Shown here one piece after another: positions 1-9,010 of a DNA stretch of 64,000 nucleotides. The stretch is taken from positions 1,178,001-1,242,000 of the forward strand of contig NZ_JBEGIK010000001.1 of assembly GCF_040675855.1 (NCBI RefSeq), in the 5' to 3' direction. Both the position numbers and the translations under genes were made by a program. Under the pieces are notes generated by a model. It was not told where the DNA came from, did no database searches, and worked only from the letters and a program-made list of their open reading frames with translations. This DNA is from Microbacterium sp. LWH3-1.2 (GTDB lineage Bacteria; Actinomycetota; Actinomycetes; Actinomycetales; Microbacteriaceae). Within the stretch, counting starts at the first letter, position 1. Every line of letters starts with the position of its first letter.

Positions 1-288
1 TTGCCGGATCAGAGCCGAAGCCGCCGACGGGCGCGGCGTCTTCTCGTCCGCCAGCGCCCCATCCGCGCCGTCGGCAACGACGCCGCGCCCGGATGCTCCC
101 AGCATGGACTGCAGGAGTTCGACCTCGGCGCGCGATTCGCCGCGGCTGCCCTGTCGTCCGAAATGGGCGGGGAGGATCCCCCGTACATCGAGGACGGACG
201 AGAGCAGAGCATGCACGATGGCGAACTGGTCGTCGACCTCGTTCGCGGCATCCGTGCTGATGAGCACCTTGTGCGGCGGGAGCGGCAT
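1..288 (-). CDS. Nucleoside hydrolase-like protein (partial, 3' end outside window)
   Basis: Only the first 96 codons are present; the gene runs off the left edge. The start ATG (286-288) lies 2 nt after the stop of the upstream lacI-type gene, so the two are co-transcribed on the minus strand. The N-terminus reads MPLPPHKVLISTDAANEVDD, and the TDAANEVDDQFAI stretch (residues about 12-24) matches the Asp-rich calcium and substrate-binding N-terminal motif of the inosine/uridine-preferring nucleoside hydrolase fold, especially its DUF1593-like members. In a sugar-utilisation locus it may cleave an N- or O-glycosidic bond of an unusual ribosyl or arabinosyl substrate; that substrate is inference. 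The catalytic C-terminal part cannot be checked. Confidence 0.7.
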   Translation of the reverse strand, partial: MPLPPHKVLISTDAANEVDDQFAIVHALLSSVLDVRGILPAHFGRQGSRGESRAEVELLQSMLGASGRGVVADGADGALADEKTPRPSAASALIRQ

Positions 289-290
289 CG

Positions 291-1292
291 TCAGAGTGAC
301 TCGCGACGGACGAGCGACGTGGGCAGCAGCTGCTCCTTCTCGGCCGGCAATCCGCGGATCGTCGCCAGGAGCGTATCGGCCGCCGCCCTGCCCATCTCCT
401 CCAGGGGCTGCCGGACGGTCGTCAGCGGCGGGTCGGATGTGCTGGCGATGAGCACATCGTCGAAACCGACCACCGATACGTCCGTGGGCACACGGCGCCC
501 GGCCGCCTGCAGGACGCGGATCGCCCCGGCGGCCATGAGGTCGGACGACGCGAAGACCCCGTCGAGGTCGGGGGCGCGCTGGAGCAGACGCGCCATGGCC
601 GCAGTGCCGCTGTCAAGGGTGAAGTCGCCGTGCACGATCGGGCCGGGCGGGATGCCGTGACGGGCGAGTTCGTCCGTCCATCCGCGCGTACGCTCGCGGG
701 CCTGCTCGAGATCGAGGGGGCCGGTGATGATCCCGATCGAACGCCGTCCGCGCTCGATGAGTGCGCGTGCGGCAAGGACGCCGCCGCCGTAGTTGTCGGA
801 GTCGATCACGATCGGCTCCCGGCCGATGTCGGCGTGCGGTCTGCCCACCCAGGCGACCGGAATGGGCGAGTCGGCGAGGCTCTCGACGAGGTGGGTGATC
901 TCGTGCTGCAGGATCACGATCACGCCGTCGAGCGCTCCCGAGCGCAGGAACCGCGGGATCCTGTCGAGATCCTCGTGATCGGCGGGAAGCAGAACCGGCT
1001 GCACCTCGCCGGCGGACAGGCCCTTCGCGGCGCCCTTGAGCACGGCGGTGAAGAACGTGCCACTGAGGCTGCCGAGCTCGTCGAAGGCGATGACCAGTCC
1101 GATCGAGCCTGCTTTCCCCCCTCGCAGCACTCGCGCGGCGAAGTTCGTCTCGTAGCCCAGCCGCCGGGCCTCGCGTACCACGGCCTCGGTCATCGTGGGG
1201 TCGACGTTCGTGGCCCCCGCGAGCACGCGCGCGGCGGTGGCGCGCGAGACGCCCGCCGCCTGGGCGACATCGATGATGGTGGGTCGGGCCAT
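291..1292 (-). CDS. LacI-family transcriptional regulator
   Basis: The 333-residue protein has the usual LacI layout: an N-terminal helix-turn-helix (TIIDVAQAAGVSRATAARVL, residues 5-24), a hinge helix, then a periplasmic-binding-protein-like effector domain (about 60-333) carrying the family signature region around FASSDLMAAGAIRVL. It faces away from the sugar ABC operon starting at 1559. An operator-like palindrome (core AGATCGATCT, 1323-1332) lies in its own 5' region, and the same core occurs before the importer gene (1483-1500) and the GH127 gene (11239-11250), so it is probably an autoregulated local repressor released by an oligosaccharide. An RBS (ggaggag) precedes the ATG. Effector identity is unknown. 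Confidence 0.93.
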   Translation of the reverse strand: MARPTIIDVAQAAGVSRATAARVLAGATNVDPTMTEAVVREARRLGYETNFAARVLRGGKAGSIGLVIAFDELGSLSGTFFTAVLKGAAKGLSAGEVQPVLLPADHEDLDRIPRFLRSGALDGVIVILQHEITHLVESLADSPIPVAWVGRPHADIGREPIVIDSDNYGGGVLAARALIERGRRSIGIITGPLDLEQARERTRGWTDELARHGIPPGPIVHGDFTLDSGTAAMARLLQRAPDLDGVFASSDLMAAGAIRVLQAAGRRVPTDVSVVGFDDVLIASTSDPPLTTVRQPLEEMGRAAADTLLATIRGLPAEKEQLLPTSLVRRESL

Positions 1293-1322
1293 GGCTCTCC
1301 TCCGAGAATGCGCACTGGCCGT

Positions 1323-1332
1323 AGATCGATCT
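1323..1332. promoter_or_regulatory. Operator-like palindrome upstream of lacI-type gene
   Basis: The perfect palindrome AGATCGATCT lies about 30 bp upstream of the regulator's ATG on the minus strand. One flank continues the match to the stronger site at 1483-1500 (GATCTC on the right) while the other reads GTAG. The position suits repression of the regulator's own transcription. Confidence 0.6.
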
Positions 1333-1442
1333 CACGACCACGTCGATCATTGCACGCGCCGCTCCGCCTGCGTGGCATTCCGATCGGCACATCGTGCCTT
1401 CAATCCCCGGAGTTCTCAAGTCAGGCGCTTTTCGGCAGGGTC

Positions 1443-1472
1443 TTGTGCTTTCGAGCCCTTCATGGCTACTCT
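1443..1472 (+). promoter_or_regulatory. Putative promoter of the sugar ABC operon
   Basis: A TTGTGC box (1443-1448) and a TACTCT box (1467-1472) are separated by 18 nt. Transcription from this pair would start just before or inside the 18-bp palindrome at 1483-1500, the classic geometry for LacI-type repression. Confidence 0.45.
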
Positions 1473-1482
1473 GGCTCGCGGA

Positions 1483-1500
1483 TGAGAGATCGATCTCTCA
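1483..1500. promoter_or_regulatory. LacI-type operator, perfect 18-bp palindrome
   Basis: TGAGAGATCGATCTCTCA is identical to its own reverse complement and has the central CG typical of LacI/PurR/CcpA-family operators. It lies just downstream of a likely -10 box and 58 nt before the solute-binding protein start. Sites with the same core are at 1323-1332 and 11239-11250. Confidence 0.75.
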
Positions 1501-1558
1501 CGGCGCAAGATTCCGCCATCACCCGCTCTCACATGTCCCCCGAAGAAGAGGAGCAGTT

Positions 1559-2839
1559 GTGAATCGTCGCAAACTGGCCCTGCCCATCGCCGCCCTCGGC
1601 GCTCTCGCGCTGCTGGTCTCCGGATGCTCGGGAGGGTCCGGCTCCGGCTCCGAAGCCGGGGACCCGAACGCCGAATTCGAGTTCTGGTCGTTCACCGGGA
1701 TCGGCCAGAAGGACTCGGTCGACCGGTACCTCGAAAAGAACCCCGACGCGAAGGTCAAGCTTTCGGAGGTCGGCAGCACCACCGAGACGGCGACCGCGCT
1801 GACGGCGGCCCTGGCCGGCGGCCGCGTGCCCGACCTGGTCATGATCCAGAACGACGACCTGCCAAAGTTCGTCGAGAACCCCGGCAACTTCATCGATCTG
1901 CGCACGCTCGGCGGCGACGACATCGGCGACGGGTACCTGGACTGGGCCATCGACGGAGCCACCGCCGAGGACGGATCCATCATCGGCATCCCCACCGACG
2001 TCGGCGGCCTGGCCTTCGCCTATCGGGCAGACCTGTTCGAGAAGGCGGGCCTTCCCACCGACCCGGCCGAGGTGGCGAAGATGTGGTCGACGTGGGACGA
2101 CTTCATCGCCATGGGCGAGCGCTACACCGAAGCCACCGGAGAGCCGTTCGTCGACAACGTCGAGACATCGGTCTTCTTCTCGACGGTCAACCAGGTGAGC
2201 CAGAAGTACTACACGCCCGAGGGCGACCTGATCTACGACACCAACCCCGAGGTCGAGGAAGCGTTCGACGTCGCGGTGCGCGCTTATCAAGCGGGGCTCA
2301 GTGCCGACATCCCGGCTTGGTCGTCGGGCTGGGCGCCCGGCAAGGCCAACGGTGCCTTCGCCGTCACCACTGCGCCGTCGTGGATCCTCTCGGGCCTCAA
2401 GAACGACGCGCCCGACACCGAGGGAAAGTGGCGCATCGCCTCCATCCCGGGGGTCGGCGGCAACTGGGGTGGCAGCGTCATCGCGATCCCCGCCCGAGCC
2501 GAGAACAAAGAGGCCGCCTGGCAGTACATCGAGACGATGCTGTCGCCGGAGGGGCAGACCGAGCACTTCGCCACGACGGGCACCTTCCCCGCGGCCGAGG
2601 CGGCCCTCGAAAGCGATGAGGTCAAGAGCTACACCGACCCGTTCTACGGCGACTCCCCGATCGGTCAGATCATGAGCGAGTCGGTCCTGAACTTCCAGTC
2701 GTTCTACAACGGACCGGACACCAGCGCGATCGGCGCTGCGCTCCTGAACGCCCTCGTCGACATGCAGGCGGGCAACGTCGCGCCCGAGGATGCCTGGCAG
2801 CGGGGACTCGACAGCGCGAAAGCAGCCCTCGGGGGCTGA
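1559..2839 (+). CDS. Sugar ABC transporter substrate-binding lipoprotein
   Basis: This is the extracellular binding component of a carbohydrate importer (family 1 solute-binding protein). The GTG start at 1559 is chosen because a GAGGAG RBS lies 5 nt upstream and the following sequence is a clean lipoprotein signal: basic NRRK, a hydrophobic stretch, then lipobox LVSGC with the lipidated Cys at residue 23. The mature part has the family's lobes, for example GGRVPDLVMIQ and a C-terminal AAWQYIETMLSPEGQ segment. At 426 residues it is a normal length. It is the first gene of an operon with two permeases and a GH3 enzyme. No ATPase gene is present, so an MsiK-type shared ATPase encoded elsewhere probably powers uptake. 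Confidence 0.93.
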   Translation: MNRRKLALPIAALGALALLVSGCSGGSGSGSEAGDPNAEFEFWSFTGIGQKDSVDRYLEKNPDAKVKLSEVGSTTETATALTAALAGGRVPDLVMIQNDDLPKFVENPGNFIDLRTLGGDDIGDGYLDWAIDGATAEDGSIIGIPTDVGGLAFAYRADLFEKAGLPTDPAEVAKMWSTWDDFIAMGERYTEATGEPFVDNVETSVFFSTVNQVSQKYYTPEGDLIYDTNPEVEEAFDVAVRAYQAGLSADIPAWSSGWAPGKANGAFAVTTAPSWILSGLKNDAPDTEGKWRIASIPGVGGNWGGSVIAIPARAENKEAAWQYIETMLSPEGQTEHFATTGTFPAAEAALESDEVKSYTDPFYGDSPIGQIMSESVLNFQSFYNGPDTSAIGAALLNALVDMQAGNVAPEDAWQRGLDSAKAALGG

Positions 2840-2852
2840 CCCCTTCGACAGA

Positions 2853-2880
2853 CGGTGGCCCGGGCCAGCCCGGGCCACCG
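2853..2880 (+). terminator. Intercistronic hairpin between binding protein and permease genes
   Basis: Two perfect 13-bp arms (CGGTGGCCCGGGC and its complement) enclose a 2-nt gap, forming a very stable GC stem with no following T-run. In ABC operons such stems attenuate read-through or protect the upstream message, raising binding protein over permease levels. This role is inferred from position. Confidence 0.7.
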
Positions 2881-2901
2881 TCCCGACCGAGGCCGAGGAC
2901 C

Positions 2902-3891
2902 ATGACCGTCACCGCTTCCGCGACCACCACGGCGACCGCCACCGCCACCGTCATCTCCGTGCGCAAGACGCGCCGTCGCGACCGCCCACCGTCGCGCATC
3001 CGCCAGAGCATCGGCGAGCGCATCGCGCCCTACTTCTACATCGCGCCGTTCTTCGTCATCTTCGCCGTCTTCGGGCTGTTTCCGCTCGTCTTCACCTTCT
3101 ACGTGGCGCTCTTCGACTGGAACCCGATCGGCGAGCAGACCTTCGTCGGACTCGCCAACTTCGAGCGGCTGTTCCAGGACCCCCGGTTCTGGAACGCCTT
3201 CGTGAACACGTTCGGCATCTTCCTCCTGTCCACGATCCCGCAGCTCGCGCTGGCGCTCGGACTCGCCCACCTGCTCAACCAGGCCACTCTCAAGTGGGCG
3301 AACTTCTTCCGCATGACGCTCCTGGTGCCCTACATCACCTCGGTGGCGGCCACCGCCCTGGTCTTCGCCCAGATCTTCGACCGCAACTTCGGCCTCATCA
3401 ACTGGGTGCTCAACATCTTCGGCATCCCCGACGTGAACTTCCTGTCCTCGCAGGTCGGTTCGTGGGTGGTGATCTCGTCGATGGTGATGTGGCGGTGGTT
3501 CGGCTACAACACGCTCCTCTACCTCGCGGGGCTCCAGGCGCTTCCGCGGGAGATGTATGAGGCCGCGTCGGTCGACGGTGCATCGGGATGGCAGCAGTTC
3601 ATCCATCTCACGATCCCGTCGCTGCGCCCCATCATCATTTTCACCGTCATCATGTCGACGATCGGCGGGCTGCAGATCTTCACCGAGCCGCTGCTGGTCG
3701 CCCCCGAGTCCGGCCTCACGTGCGGTGGCGGACGACAGTGCCAGACCCTCGCCCTCTTCCTCTACGAGCAGGGCTTCGGTCAGTTCGAGTTCGGATACGG
3801 CTCGGCGATCGGCGTGGCGCTCTTCGTCATCGTCGTCGTCGTCTCGCTCATCAACTTCTATCTGACCACTCGCACCCGGAAGGCGCGCTGA
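2902..3891 (+). CDS. Sugar ABC transporter permease (MalF/UgpA type)
   Basis: A 329-residue inner-membrane permease. A basic, Thr/Ala-rich N-terminal tail precedes about six transmembrane helices, starting at IAPYFYIAPFFVIFAVFGLFPLVF. The EAA loop for contact with the ATPase is seen as EMYEAASVDGASGWQQFIHLTIP (about residues 216-238). It pairs with the downstream MalG-type permease and the lipoprotein at 1559. The stop TGA shares one base with the next ATG, implying translational coupling. The binding gene, permease 1, permease 2 order is standard for CUT1 importers of di- and oligosaccharides. Confidence 0.93.
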   Translation: MTVTASATTTATATATVISVRKTRRRDRPPSRIRQSIGERIAPYFYIAPFFVIFAVFGLFPLVFTFYVALFDWNPIGEQTFVGLANFERLFQDPRFWNAFVNTFGIFLLSTIPQLALALGLAHLLNQATLKWANFFRMTLLVPYITSVAATALVFAQIFDRNFGLINWVLNIFGIPDVNFLSSQVGSWVVISSMVMWRWFGYNTLLYLAGLQALPREMYEAASVDGASGWQQFIHLTIPSLRPIIIFTVIMSTIGGLQIFTEPLLVAPESGLTCGGGRQCQTLALFLYEQGFGQFEFGYGSAIGVALFVIVVVVSLINFYLTTRTRKAR

Positions 3892-4799
3892 TGTCCGACG
3901 TCATCGATCAGGCGGTCCCGCTGGCGGGCCAGGAGGCGCTCGCGCGTCCGAAGAAGCGTCGGTCCCGACGCGGCGCCCGAGCGGGCCATGTGTCGTGGCC
4001 GGTCTACCTGATGCTCATCATCGCGGTGCTCATCAGCGTCTTCCCGCTCTACTACATGTTCGTCATCGCCTCCGTGGGTGCATCGGCGGTCACCTCGATG
4101 CCGCCGCGGCTGTACCCCGGGTTCAACTTCTTCGAGATCGCCGGCAAGGTCTTCGACACGGTGCCGTTCTTCCAATCGCTGATCAACAGCGTGATCGTGT
4201 CGCTGGCCATCGCGGTCATCGCCTCGCTGCTGTGCGCGTTGGCCGGCTTCGCGTTCGCGAAGCTCGAGTTCCCAGGCCGGAACGCGCTGTTCCTGATCGT
4301 GCTGCTGACCATGACGGTTCCGGCGCAGCTCAGCGTGATCCCGCAGTACCTCATCATCTCGTGGCTCGACTGGGTCGACACGCTCCAGGCGATCATCGTC
4401 CCGGGACTGGCGAGCGCCTTCGGCATCTTCTGGATGCGCCAGCACATGGCCACGACGCTGAACGACGAGCTCATGCAGGCTGCGCGCATCGACGGGGCCA
4501 ACAGCTGGCAGATCTTCTGGCGCATCGGCTTCCCCGTCGTCCGTCCGGCGGCATTCGTGCTCGGGCTCATCACCTTCACGGCGGTGTGGAACGACTTCAT
4601 GTGGCCGTTCATCGTGCTGAAGTCGCCCGAGCTGTTCACCGTCCAGATCGTCCTGAAGCAGCTGCAGGCGAACCGCACGATCGACCTCGCGCTGACGATG
4701 GGCGGATCGTTCATGGCCACCCTGCCGCTTCTGATCGTCTTCTTCTTCGTCGGTCGGCGCATGGTCGCCGGGATCATGGACGGAGCGTTCAAGGGCTGA
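3891..4799 (+). CDS. Sugar ABC transporter permease (MalG/UgpE type)
   Basis: The 302-residue second permease subunit of the importer. The ATG at 3891 overlaps the preceding TGA by one base. A basic cytoplasmic tail (KKRRSRRGARAG) precedes the first membrane helix (YLMLIIAVLISVFPLYYMFVI) of about six. The EAA loop reads ELMQAARIDGANSWQIFWRIGFP. The protein ends with the family-typical GIMDGAFKG tail. Its stop shares one base with the ATG of the GH3 gene, so import and intracellular hydrolysis are translationally linked. Confidence 0.93.
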   Translation: MSDVIDQAVPLAGQEALARPKKRRSRRGARAGHVSWPVYLMLIIAVLISVFPLYYMFVIASVGASAVTSMPPRLYPGFNFFEIAGKVFDTVPFFQSLINSVIVSLAIAVIASLLCALAGFAFAKLEFPGRNALFLIVLLTMTVPAQLSVIPQYLIISWLDWVDTLQAIIVPGLASAFGIFWMRQHMATTLNDELMQAARIDGANSWQIFWRIGFPVVRPAAFVLGLITFTAVWNDFMWPFIVLKSPELFTVQIVLKQLQANRTIDLALTMGGSFMATLPLLIVFFFVGRRMVAGIMDGAFKG

Positions 4800-7120
4800 T
4801 GAGCGCGAATGCAGGCGTCGTCGACGAGGGTCGGTGGCGCGATACAACGCTGAGCGCGCGCGAGCGCGCTCAGGCCCTGGTCGACGCGCTGACCCTGGAG
4901 GAGAAGGTCGCGCAGCTGGGGTCGGTGTGGCTCACCGACGACGCCGACGCCTTCGCCCCCAAGCTCGAGGGCGACGCCGCGGCCGCCGAGGCCGGTGACC
5001 CGTTCGCCCACGGCCTGGGTCAGCTGACCCGAGTCTTCGGCACGGCTCCGGTGACCGTGCGCGAGGGTGTCACCCGGCTTCGCGAGCTGCAGCAGAAGGT
5101 GATGGCTCAGCAGCGGCTCGGCATCCCCGCGCTCGTGCATGAGGAGTGCCTGACCGGTCTCGCCGCTTTCGGCGCCACCGCCTTTCCCACCCCGCTGGCA
5201 TGGGCCGCGAGCTTCGACGAAGACCTGGTGCGCGAGATGGCTCGCGCGATCGGCGAGGACATGCGCTCGATCGGTGTGCACCAGGGACTCGCCCCGGTGC
5301 TCGACGTCGTCCGCGACTACCGCTGGGGCCGCGTCGAAGAGACGCTCGGCGAAGACCCCTATGTCGTCGGCCAGCTCGGGGCGGCGTACGTCGCGGGCCT
5401 CGAGAGCGCCGGCGTCATAGCCACTCTCAAGCACTTCGCGGGGTATGCCGCCTCGCGGGGAGCCCGCAACCACGCTCCCGTCAGCATGGGTCCGCGCGAA
5501 TTCGCCGACACGGTGCTGCCTCCGTTCGAGACGGCGCTCCGGCAGGGCGGGGCCCGCAGCGTCATGACCTCGTACACCGACGTCGACGGCATCCCGAGCA
5601 CCGCCAATCGGGAACTGCTGGACGGCGTGCTGCGTACCGAGTGGGGCTTCGACGGCACGGTCGTCGCCGACTACTGGGCGGTGCCGTTCCTGGTGTCGAT
5701 GCACCGCGTCGCCGGTGACGCCGCCGCCGCCGGCGCCCTGGCCCTCCGGGCGGGCGTCGACGTCGAGCTGCCCTCGACGGTCGCGTACGCCGCCCTGCCT
5801 CGGCTCGTGCGCGCAGGGCTGGTCGAGGAAAGCGACATCGATCGCGCCGCTGTCCGGCACCTGCGCCACAAGATCGAAGCGGGACTCCTCGACGGCGGGG
5901 CGGTCGTCCCGGATGGCGCGGAGCAGGTGTGCCTGGACGGAGAGCGCAACCGCGCGCTGTCGTCGCGACTGGCGGAGGAATCGATCGTCCTGCTCAAGGA
6001 CGACGGCACTGCAGGGCTGCGACCGGGCGCGCGCATCGGACTCATCGGGCCCGCCGCCGCCGAGTACCGCAGCCTCCTCGGCTGCTACGCCTTCCCCAAC
6101 CACGTGCTCACGAAGTACCCCGGGCATGACCCCGGCATCGCCATCCCGACGATCGAGGAGGCGGTGCGCGCCGAGTTCGACGCGTCCGTCGTGCGCGCCG
6201 AAACCGGGTGCACCATCCTGGGCGACGGGCAGGCACGGATCGAGGAGGCGGTGGACCTGGCGCGCGACAGCGACGCGGTCGTCATCGTCGTCGGCGACGT
6301 CGCGGGGCTGTTCGGCGCCGGTACCTCGGGAGAGGGCTGCGACGCCGAAGATCTGCGTCTGCCGGGGCGCCAGGACGAACTCGTCCGCGCGGTCCTCGCG
6401 ACCGGCACACCGACCACACTCGTCGTCGTCTCGGGACGGCCGTACGCCCTGGGCGCCTACGGCGCGGCGGCCATGATCGTGCAGGCGTTCTTCCCCGGAG
6501 CCGAGGGGGCCGGAGCCCTCGCCGGGATCCTGTCGGGACGAGTGACCCCGAGCGGCCGTCTGCCGGTGCAGATCCCACGGACCCCCGGCGGCGGCGGCAC
6601 GTACCTGCAGCCGCCCCTGGGTCTGCACAACGCGGGGATCACCGTCGCCGACCCCACGCCGTTGTACCCGTTCGGCTTCGGCCTCACTCCAGGGCGGATC
6701 TCGTACGAGCACCTGTCCGCACCGCTCATCGTCCCCACGACGGGGGCGGCCGAGGTGACGGTGACCGTCGGCAACAGCGGCGCCGACTGCGTCGAGGTCG
6801 TCCAGCTCTACGCGTCCTTCCCGTCGGCGTCCGTGGTGCGCCCCGACATTCAGCTCGTCGGCTTCGCCCGCATCCGCGTGCCCGCCGGCGAGCGTCGCAC
6901 CGTGCTCTTCACGCTCGAGGCGGCACGCCTGGCCGCCACCGGGGCCGATGGCCGGCTGGCCGTCGACCCCGGTGTCGTGGTGCTCTCAGCCGGACCCTCG
7001 GCGGCGGACCGTCCTGTGGAGGCTCGGATCCGTCTATCCGGAGACCGGCGCGTCCTCCTGGCTCGGGCGGGCAGGACCGCGTGGGATGTGGACGACACGG
7101 AAGGAACGCCAGAACAGTGA
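4799..7120 (+). CDS. GH3 beta-glycosidase (beta-glucosidase or beta-xylosidase)
   Basis: A 773-residue glycoside hydrolase family 3 enzyme that removes beta-linked sugars from the non-reducing end. The N-terminal TIM barrel holds the substrate-binding KHFAGY motif and the catalytic nucleophile Asp291 (in GTVVADYWA). An alpha/beta sandwich follows (about 390-600), then a fibronectin-III-like C-terminal domain (about 640-770). There is no signal peptide, so it acts in the cytoplasm on sugars brought in by the coupled importer. The start overlaps the permease stop (TGATG). Sequence alone does not separate xylosidase from glucosidase; the GH127 and GH36 neighbours favour plant cell-wall oligosaccharides. 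Confidence 0.9.
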   Translation: MSANAGVVDEGRWRDTTLSARERAQALVDALTLEEKVAQLGSVWLTDDADAFAPKLEGDAAAAEAGDPFAHGLGQLTRVFGTAPVTVREGVTRLRELQQKVMAQQRLGIPALVHEECLTGLAAFGATAFPTPLAWAASFDEDLVREMARAIGEDMRSIGVHQGLAPVLDVVRDYRWGRVEETLGEDPYVVGQLGAAYVAGLESAGVIATLKHFAGYAASRGARNHAPVSMGPREFADTVLPPFETALRQGGARSVMTSYTDVDGIPSTANRELLDGVLRTEWGFDGTVVADYWAVPFLVSMHRVAGDAAAAGALALRAGVDVELPSTVAYAALPRLVRAGLVEESDIDRAAVRHLRHKIEAGLLDGGAVVPDGAEQVCLDGERNRALSSRLAEESIVLLKDDGTAGLRPGARIGLIGPAAAEYRSLLGCYAFPNHVLTKYPGHDPGIAIPTIEEAVRAEFDASVVRAETGCTILGDGQARIEEAVDLARDSDAVVIVVGDVAGLFGAGTSGEGCDAEDLRLPGRQDELVRAVLATGTPTTLVVVSGRPYALGAYGAAAMIVQAFFPGAEGAGALAGILSGRVTPSGRLPVQIPRTPGGGGTYLQPPLGLHNAGITVADPTPLYPFGFGLTPGRISYEHLSAPLIVPTTGAAEVTVTVGNSGADCVEVVQLYASFPSASVVRPDIQLVGFARIRVPAGERRTVLFTLEAARLAATGADGRLAVDPGVVVLSAGPSAADRPVEARIRLSGDRRVLLARAGRTAWDVDDTEGTPEQ

Positions 7121-7908
7121 CATCAGCGGCAACATCACCACAGGCCTCAGGGATCCGCGTGCTCGTGTGGGGGGAGAACCACCACGAGAAGCATGACGGG
7201 ACGACGCAGCGGCTGTACCCCGACACCATGCACGGCACGATCGCGGCGGGGCTCCGCCGGCTGCTGCCGGACGACGCAGTCGTCCAGACCGCCACGCTCG
7301 ACGACCCCGAGCACGGACTTGCCGAGGAGCGCCTCGCAGAGACGGACGTGCTGTTCTGGTGGGGTCACCTGCGCCACGACGCCGTCGACGACGCCGTCAT
7401 CGAGCGTGTCCACCGCCACGTACTCGGGGGAATGGGGCTCGTGGTGCTGCACTCCGGCCACTTCTCGAAGATCTTCATCCGTCTCATGGGAACGACATGT
7501 TCGCTGCGCTGGCGACAGGCCGACGATCGCGAGCTGGTGTGGACGGTCGCCCCGACGCATCCGATCGCGATCGGCGTGCCGCATCCGATCGTGATCCCCT
7601 CGCAGGAGATGTACGGCGAGTTCTTCGACGTGCCCGCCCCGGACGAGCTGGTGTTCGTGTCCAGCTTCACCGGGGGAGAGGTCTTCCGCTCGGGCATGAC
7701 GTTCTCGCGCGGCCACGGTCGAATCTTCTACTTCTCGCCCGGTGACCAGGACTATCCCGTCTACCACCAGCCCGACATCCAGCGGGTCCTCGCCAATGCT
7801 GCAGCGTGGGCCGGGCAGGACCGCGCCCGCACCGTGCCCCGCCTCGCGATGCACCGCGCGGACGAGTTCGACACACCCCGTGAGTGGGACGGCGAGGTGC
7901 TCTCATGA
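7117..7908 (+). CDS. ThuA-like domain protein 1
   Basis: A 263-residue ThuA-fold protein (class I glutamine-amidotransferase-like fold without the amidotransferase triad). The GTG start gives a 4-nt GTGA overlap with the GH3 stop. Family features are a first strand with [11 protein letters not shown] (15-25), the [14 protein letters not shown] region, and a late [18 protein letters not shown] segment, where this family has a conserved Gly-His-Gly near its ligand site. ThuA proteins belong to trehalose, sucrose and glucoside utilisation operons and act with Gfo/Idh/MocA dehydrogenases on 3-keto sugars. Here the next gene is exactly such a dehydrogenase, overlapping by 4 nt, so both probably act in one pathway. 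Confidence 0.85.
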   Translation: MTSAATSPQASGIRVLVWGENHHEKHDGTTQRLYPDTMHGTIAAGLRRLLPDDAVVQTATLDDPEHGLAEERLAETDVLFWWGHLRHDAVDDAVIERVHRHVLGGMGLVVLHSGHFSKIFIRLMGTTCSLRWRQADDRELVWTVAPTHPIAIGVPHPIVIPSQEMYGEFFDVPAPDELVFVSSFTGGEVFRSGMTFSRGHGRIFYFSPGDQDYPVYHQPDIQRVLANAAAWAGQDRARTVPRLAMHRADEFDTPREWDGEVLS

Positions 7909-8987
7909 GGGATGTCGTCGTCGTCGGCGCGGGAGGAATGGGACGCGCGTGGCTCGACACCGTCGCCCGTCGTGACGACCTCCGTGTGAGCGCGATCGTC
8001 GACGTGTCGGTCGGGACCGCACGCGCGGCCGCCGGCGAGCGGAGATGGGATATCCCGTGCGTGGCGTCGGTGGATGAGGCTTTCGTCGCCGCAGGGCGCC
8101 CCGGGATGCTCCTGAACGTCACCATCCCCGAGGCGCACCGCGCGGTGAGCGAAGCCGCCCTGCGGCACGGCGTGCCGGTGCTCAGCGAGAAGCCCGTCAC
8201 CCCGACCGTGTCGGACGGGCTCGCGCTCGCCGCGGTGAGCGAGCTCACCGGCGTGCTGCTTGCCACCAGCCAGTCACGGCGGTACTCCGCCGGCATCCGC
8301 TCCTTCCGCGACGAGGTGGCCGCCGCGGGGGGCGCCGCGCAGCTGACCTCGCAGTTCTTCCAGAACCCGCGCTTCGGCGGATTCCGGGACGAGATGGAAT
8401 CTCCCCTCCTCATCGACATGGCCATCCACACGTTCGATCAGGCGCGATACGTGCTCGGCGCCGACCCCGTCTCGGTGTACTGCGACGAGTTCTCGCCGCC
8501 ATGGAGCTGGTACCGCGGGGACGCCGCAGCAGAAGCGGTCTTCCGCTTCGCGGATGGCGCCCGATTCGCCTACTCCGGCAGCTGGTGCGCCGACGGCCTG
8601 ACGACCTCGTGGAACGGGTCCTGGCGGGCCAGCACCGCCACCGGCTCGGTGACCTGGGACGGCGAATCAGGGGTGCACGCGCAGCACCGCGACGGCGAGC
8701 CGCGAACAGTGCCCGTCGGCGACGCGGAGGAGGGGCTCGATGCCGCGCTGGCCGAGTTCGTCACCGCCCTGGACGGCGGTGCGGTCCCCTCCGGCGAGGT
8801 ACGCGCCAACATCTGGAGCCTCGCGATGGTCGAGGCGGCCCTCGCCTCGGCTCGGGCGGGCCAGACCGTGCATCTGGACGACGTCTTCGCTGCGGCATCC
8901 GCACACGCCGCGGAGGCGGCGCGCGCGAGTGGCGACCACGCCCTCGCCGAGGCGATCGCGAGCTGGACCGGGGCGCCGCCGCGCTGA
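7905..8987 (+). CDS. Gfo/Idh/MocA-family NAD(P)-dependent oxidoreductase
   Basis: A 360-residue sugar or polyol dehydrogenase. The N-terminal Rossmann motif is [10 protein letters not shown] (4-13), and the conserved EKP triad (residues 95-97) supplies the catalytic lysine. The C-terminal alpha/beta domain has the [15 protein letters not shown] segment, whose His and Asp match the family active-site region. The start overlaps the ThuA stop by ATGA. It closes the six-gene operon beginning at 1559. A likely role is oxidation of a sugar hydroxyl, possibly at C3 of a glycoside, but the substrate is not readable from sequence. Confidence 0.9.
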   Translation: MRDVVVVGAGGMGRAWLDTVARRDDLRVSAIVDVSVGTARAAAGERRWDIPCVASVDEAFVAAGRPGMLLNVTIPEAHRAVSEAALRHGVPVLSEKPVTPTVSDGLALAAVSELTGVLLATSQSRRYSAGIRSFRDEVAAAGGAAQLTSQFFQNPRFGGFRDEMESPLLIDMAIHTFDQARYVLGADPVSVYCDEFSPPWSWYRGDAAAEAVFRFADGARFAYSGSWCADGLTTSWNGSWRASTATGSVTWDGESGVHAQHRDGEPRTVPVGDAEEGLDAALAEFVTALDGGAVPSGEVRANIWSLAMVEAALASARAGQTVHLDDVFAAASAHAAEAARASGDHALAEAIASWTGAPPR

Positions 8988-9010
8988 CCGCCGTCAGTCG
9001 GCGGCCCGGT

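Noticed and set aside
1..660. Long plus-strand open frame of 219 codons
   Set aside because: It is antisense to the LacI and nucleoside-hydrolase genes, Arg/Ser-rich and without any recognisable motif; a high-GC shadow.
3995..4798. N-terminal extension of the GH3 frame back to 3995
   Set aside because: This part is antisense-like noise in a second frame over the permease gene; the TGATG junction at 4797-4801 gives the real start.
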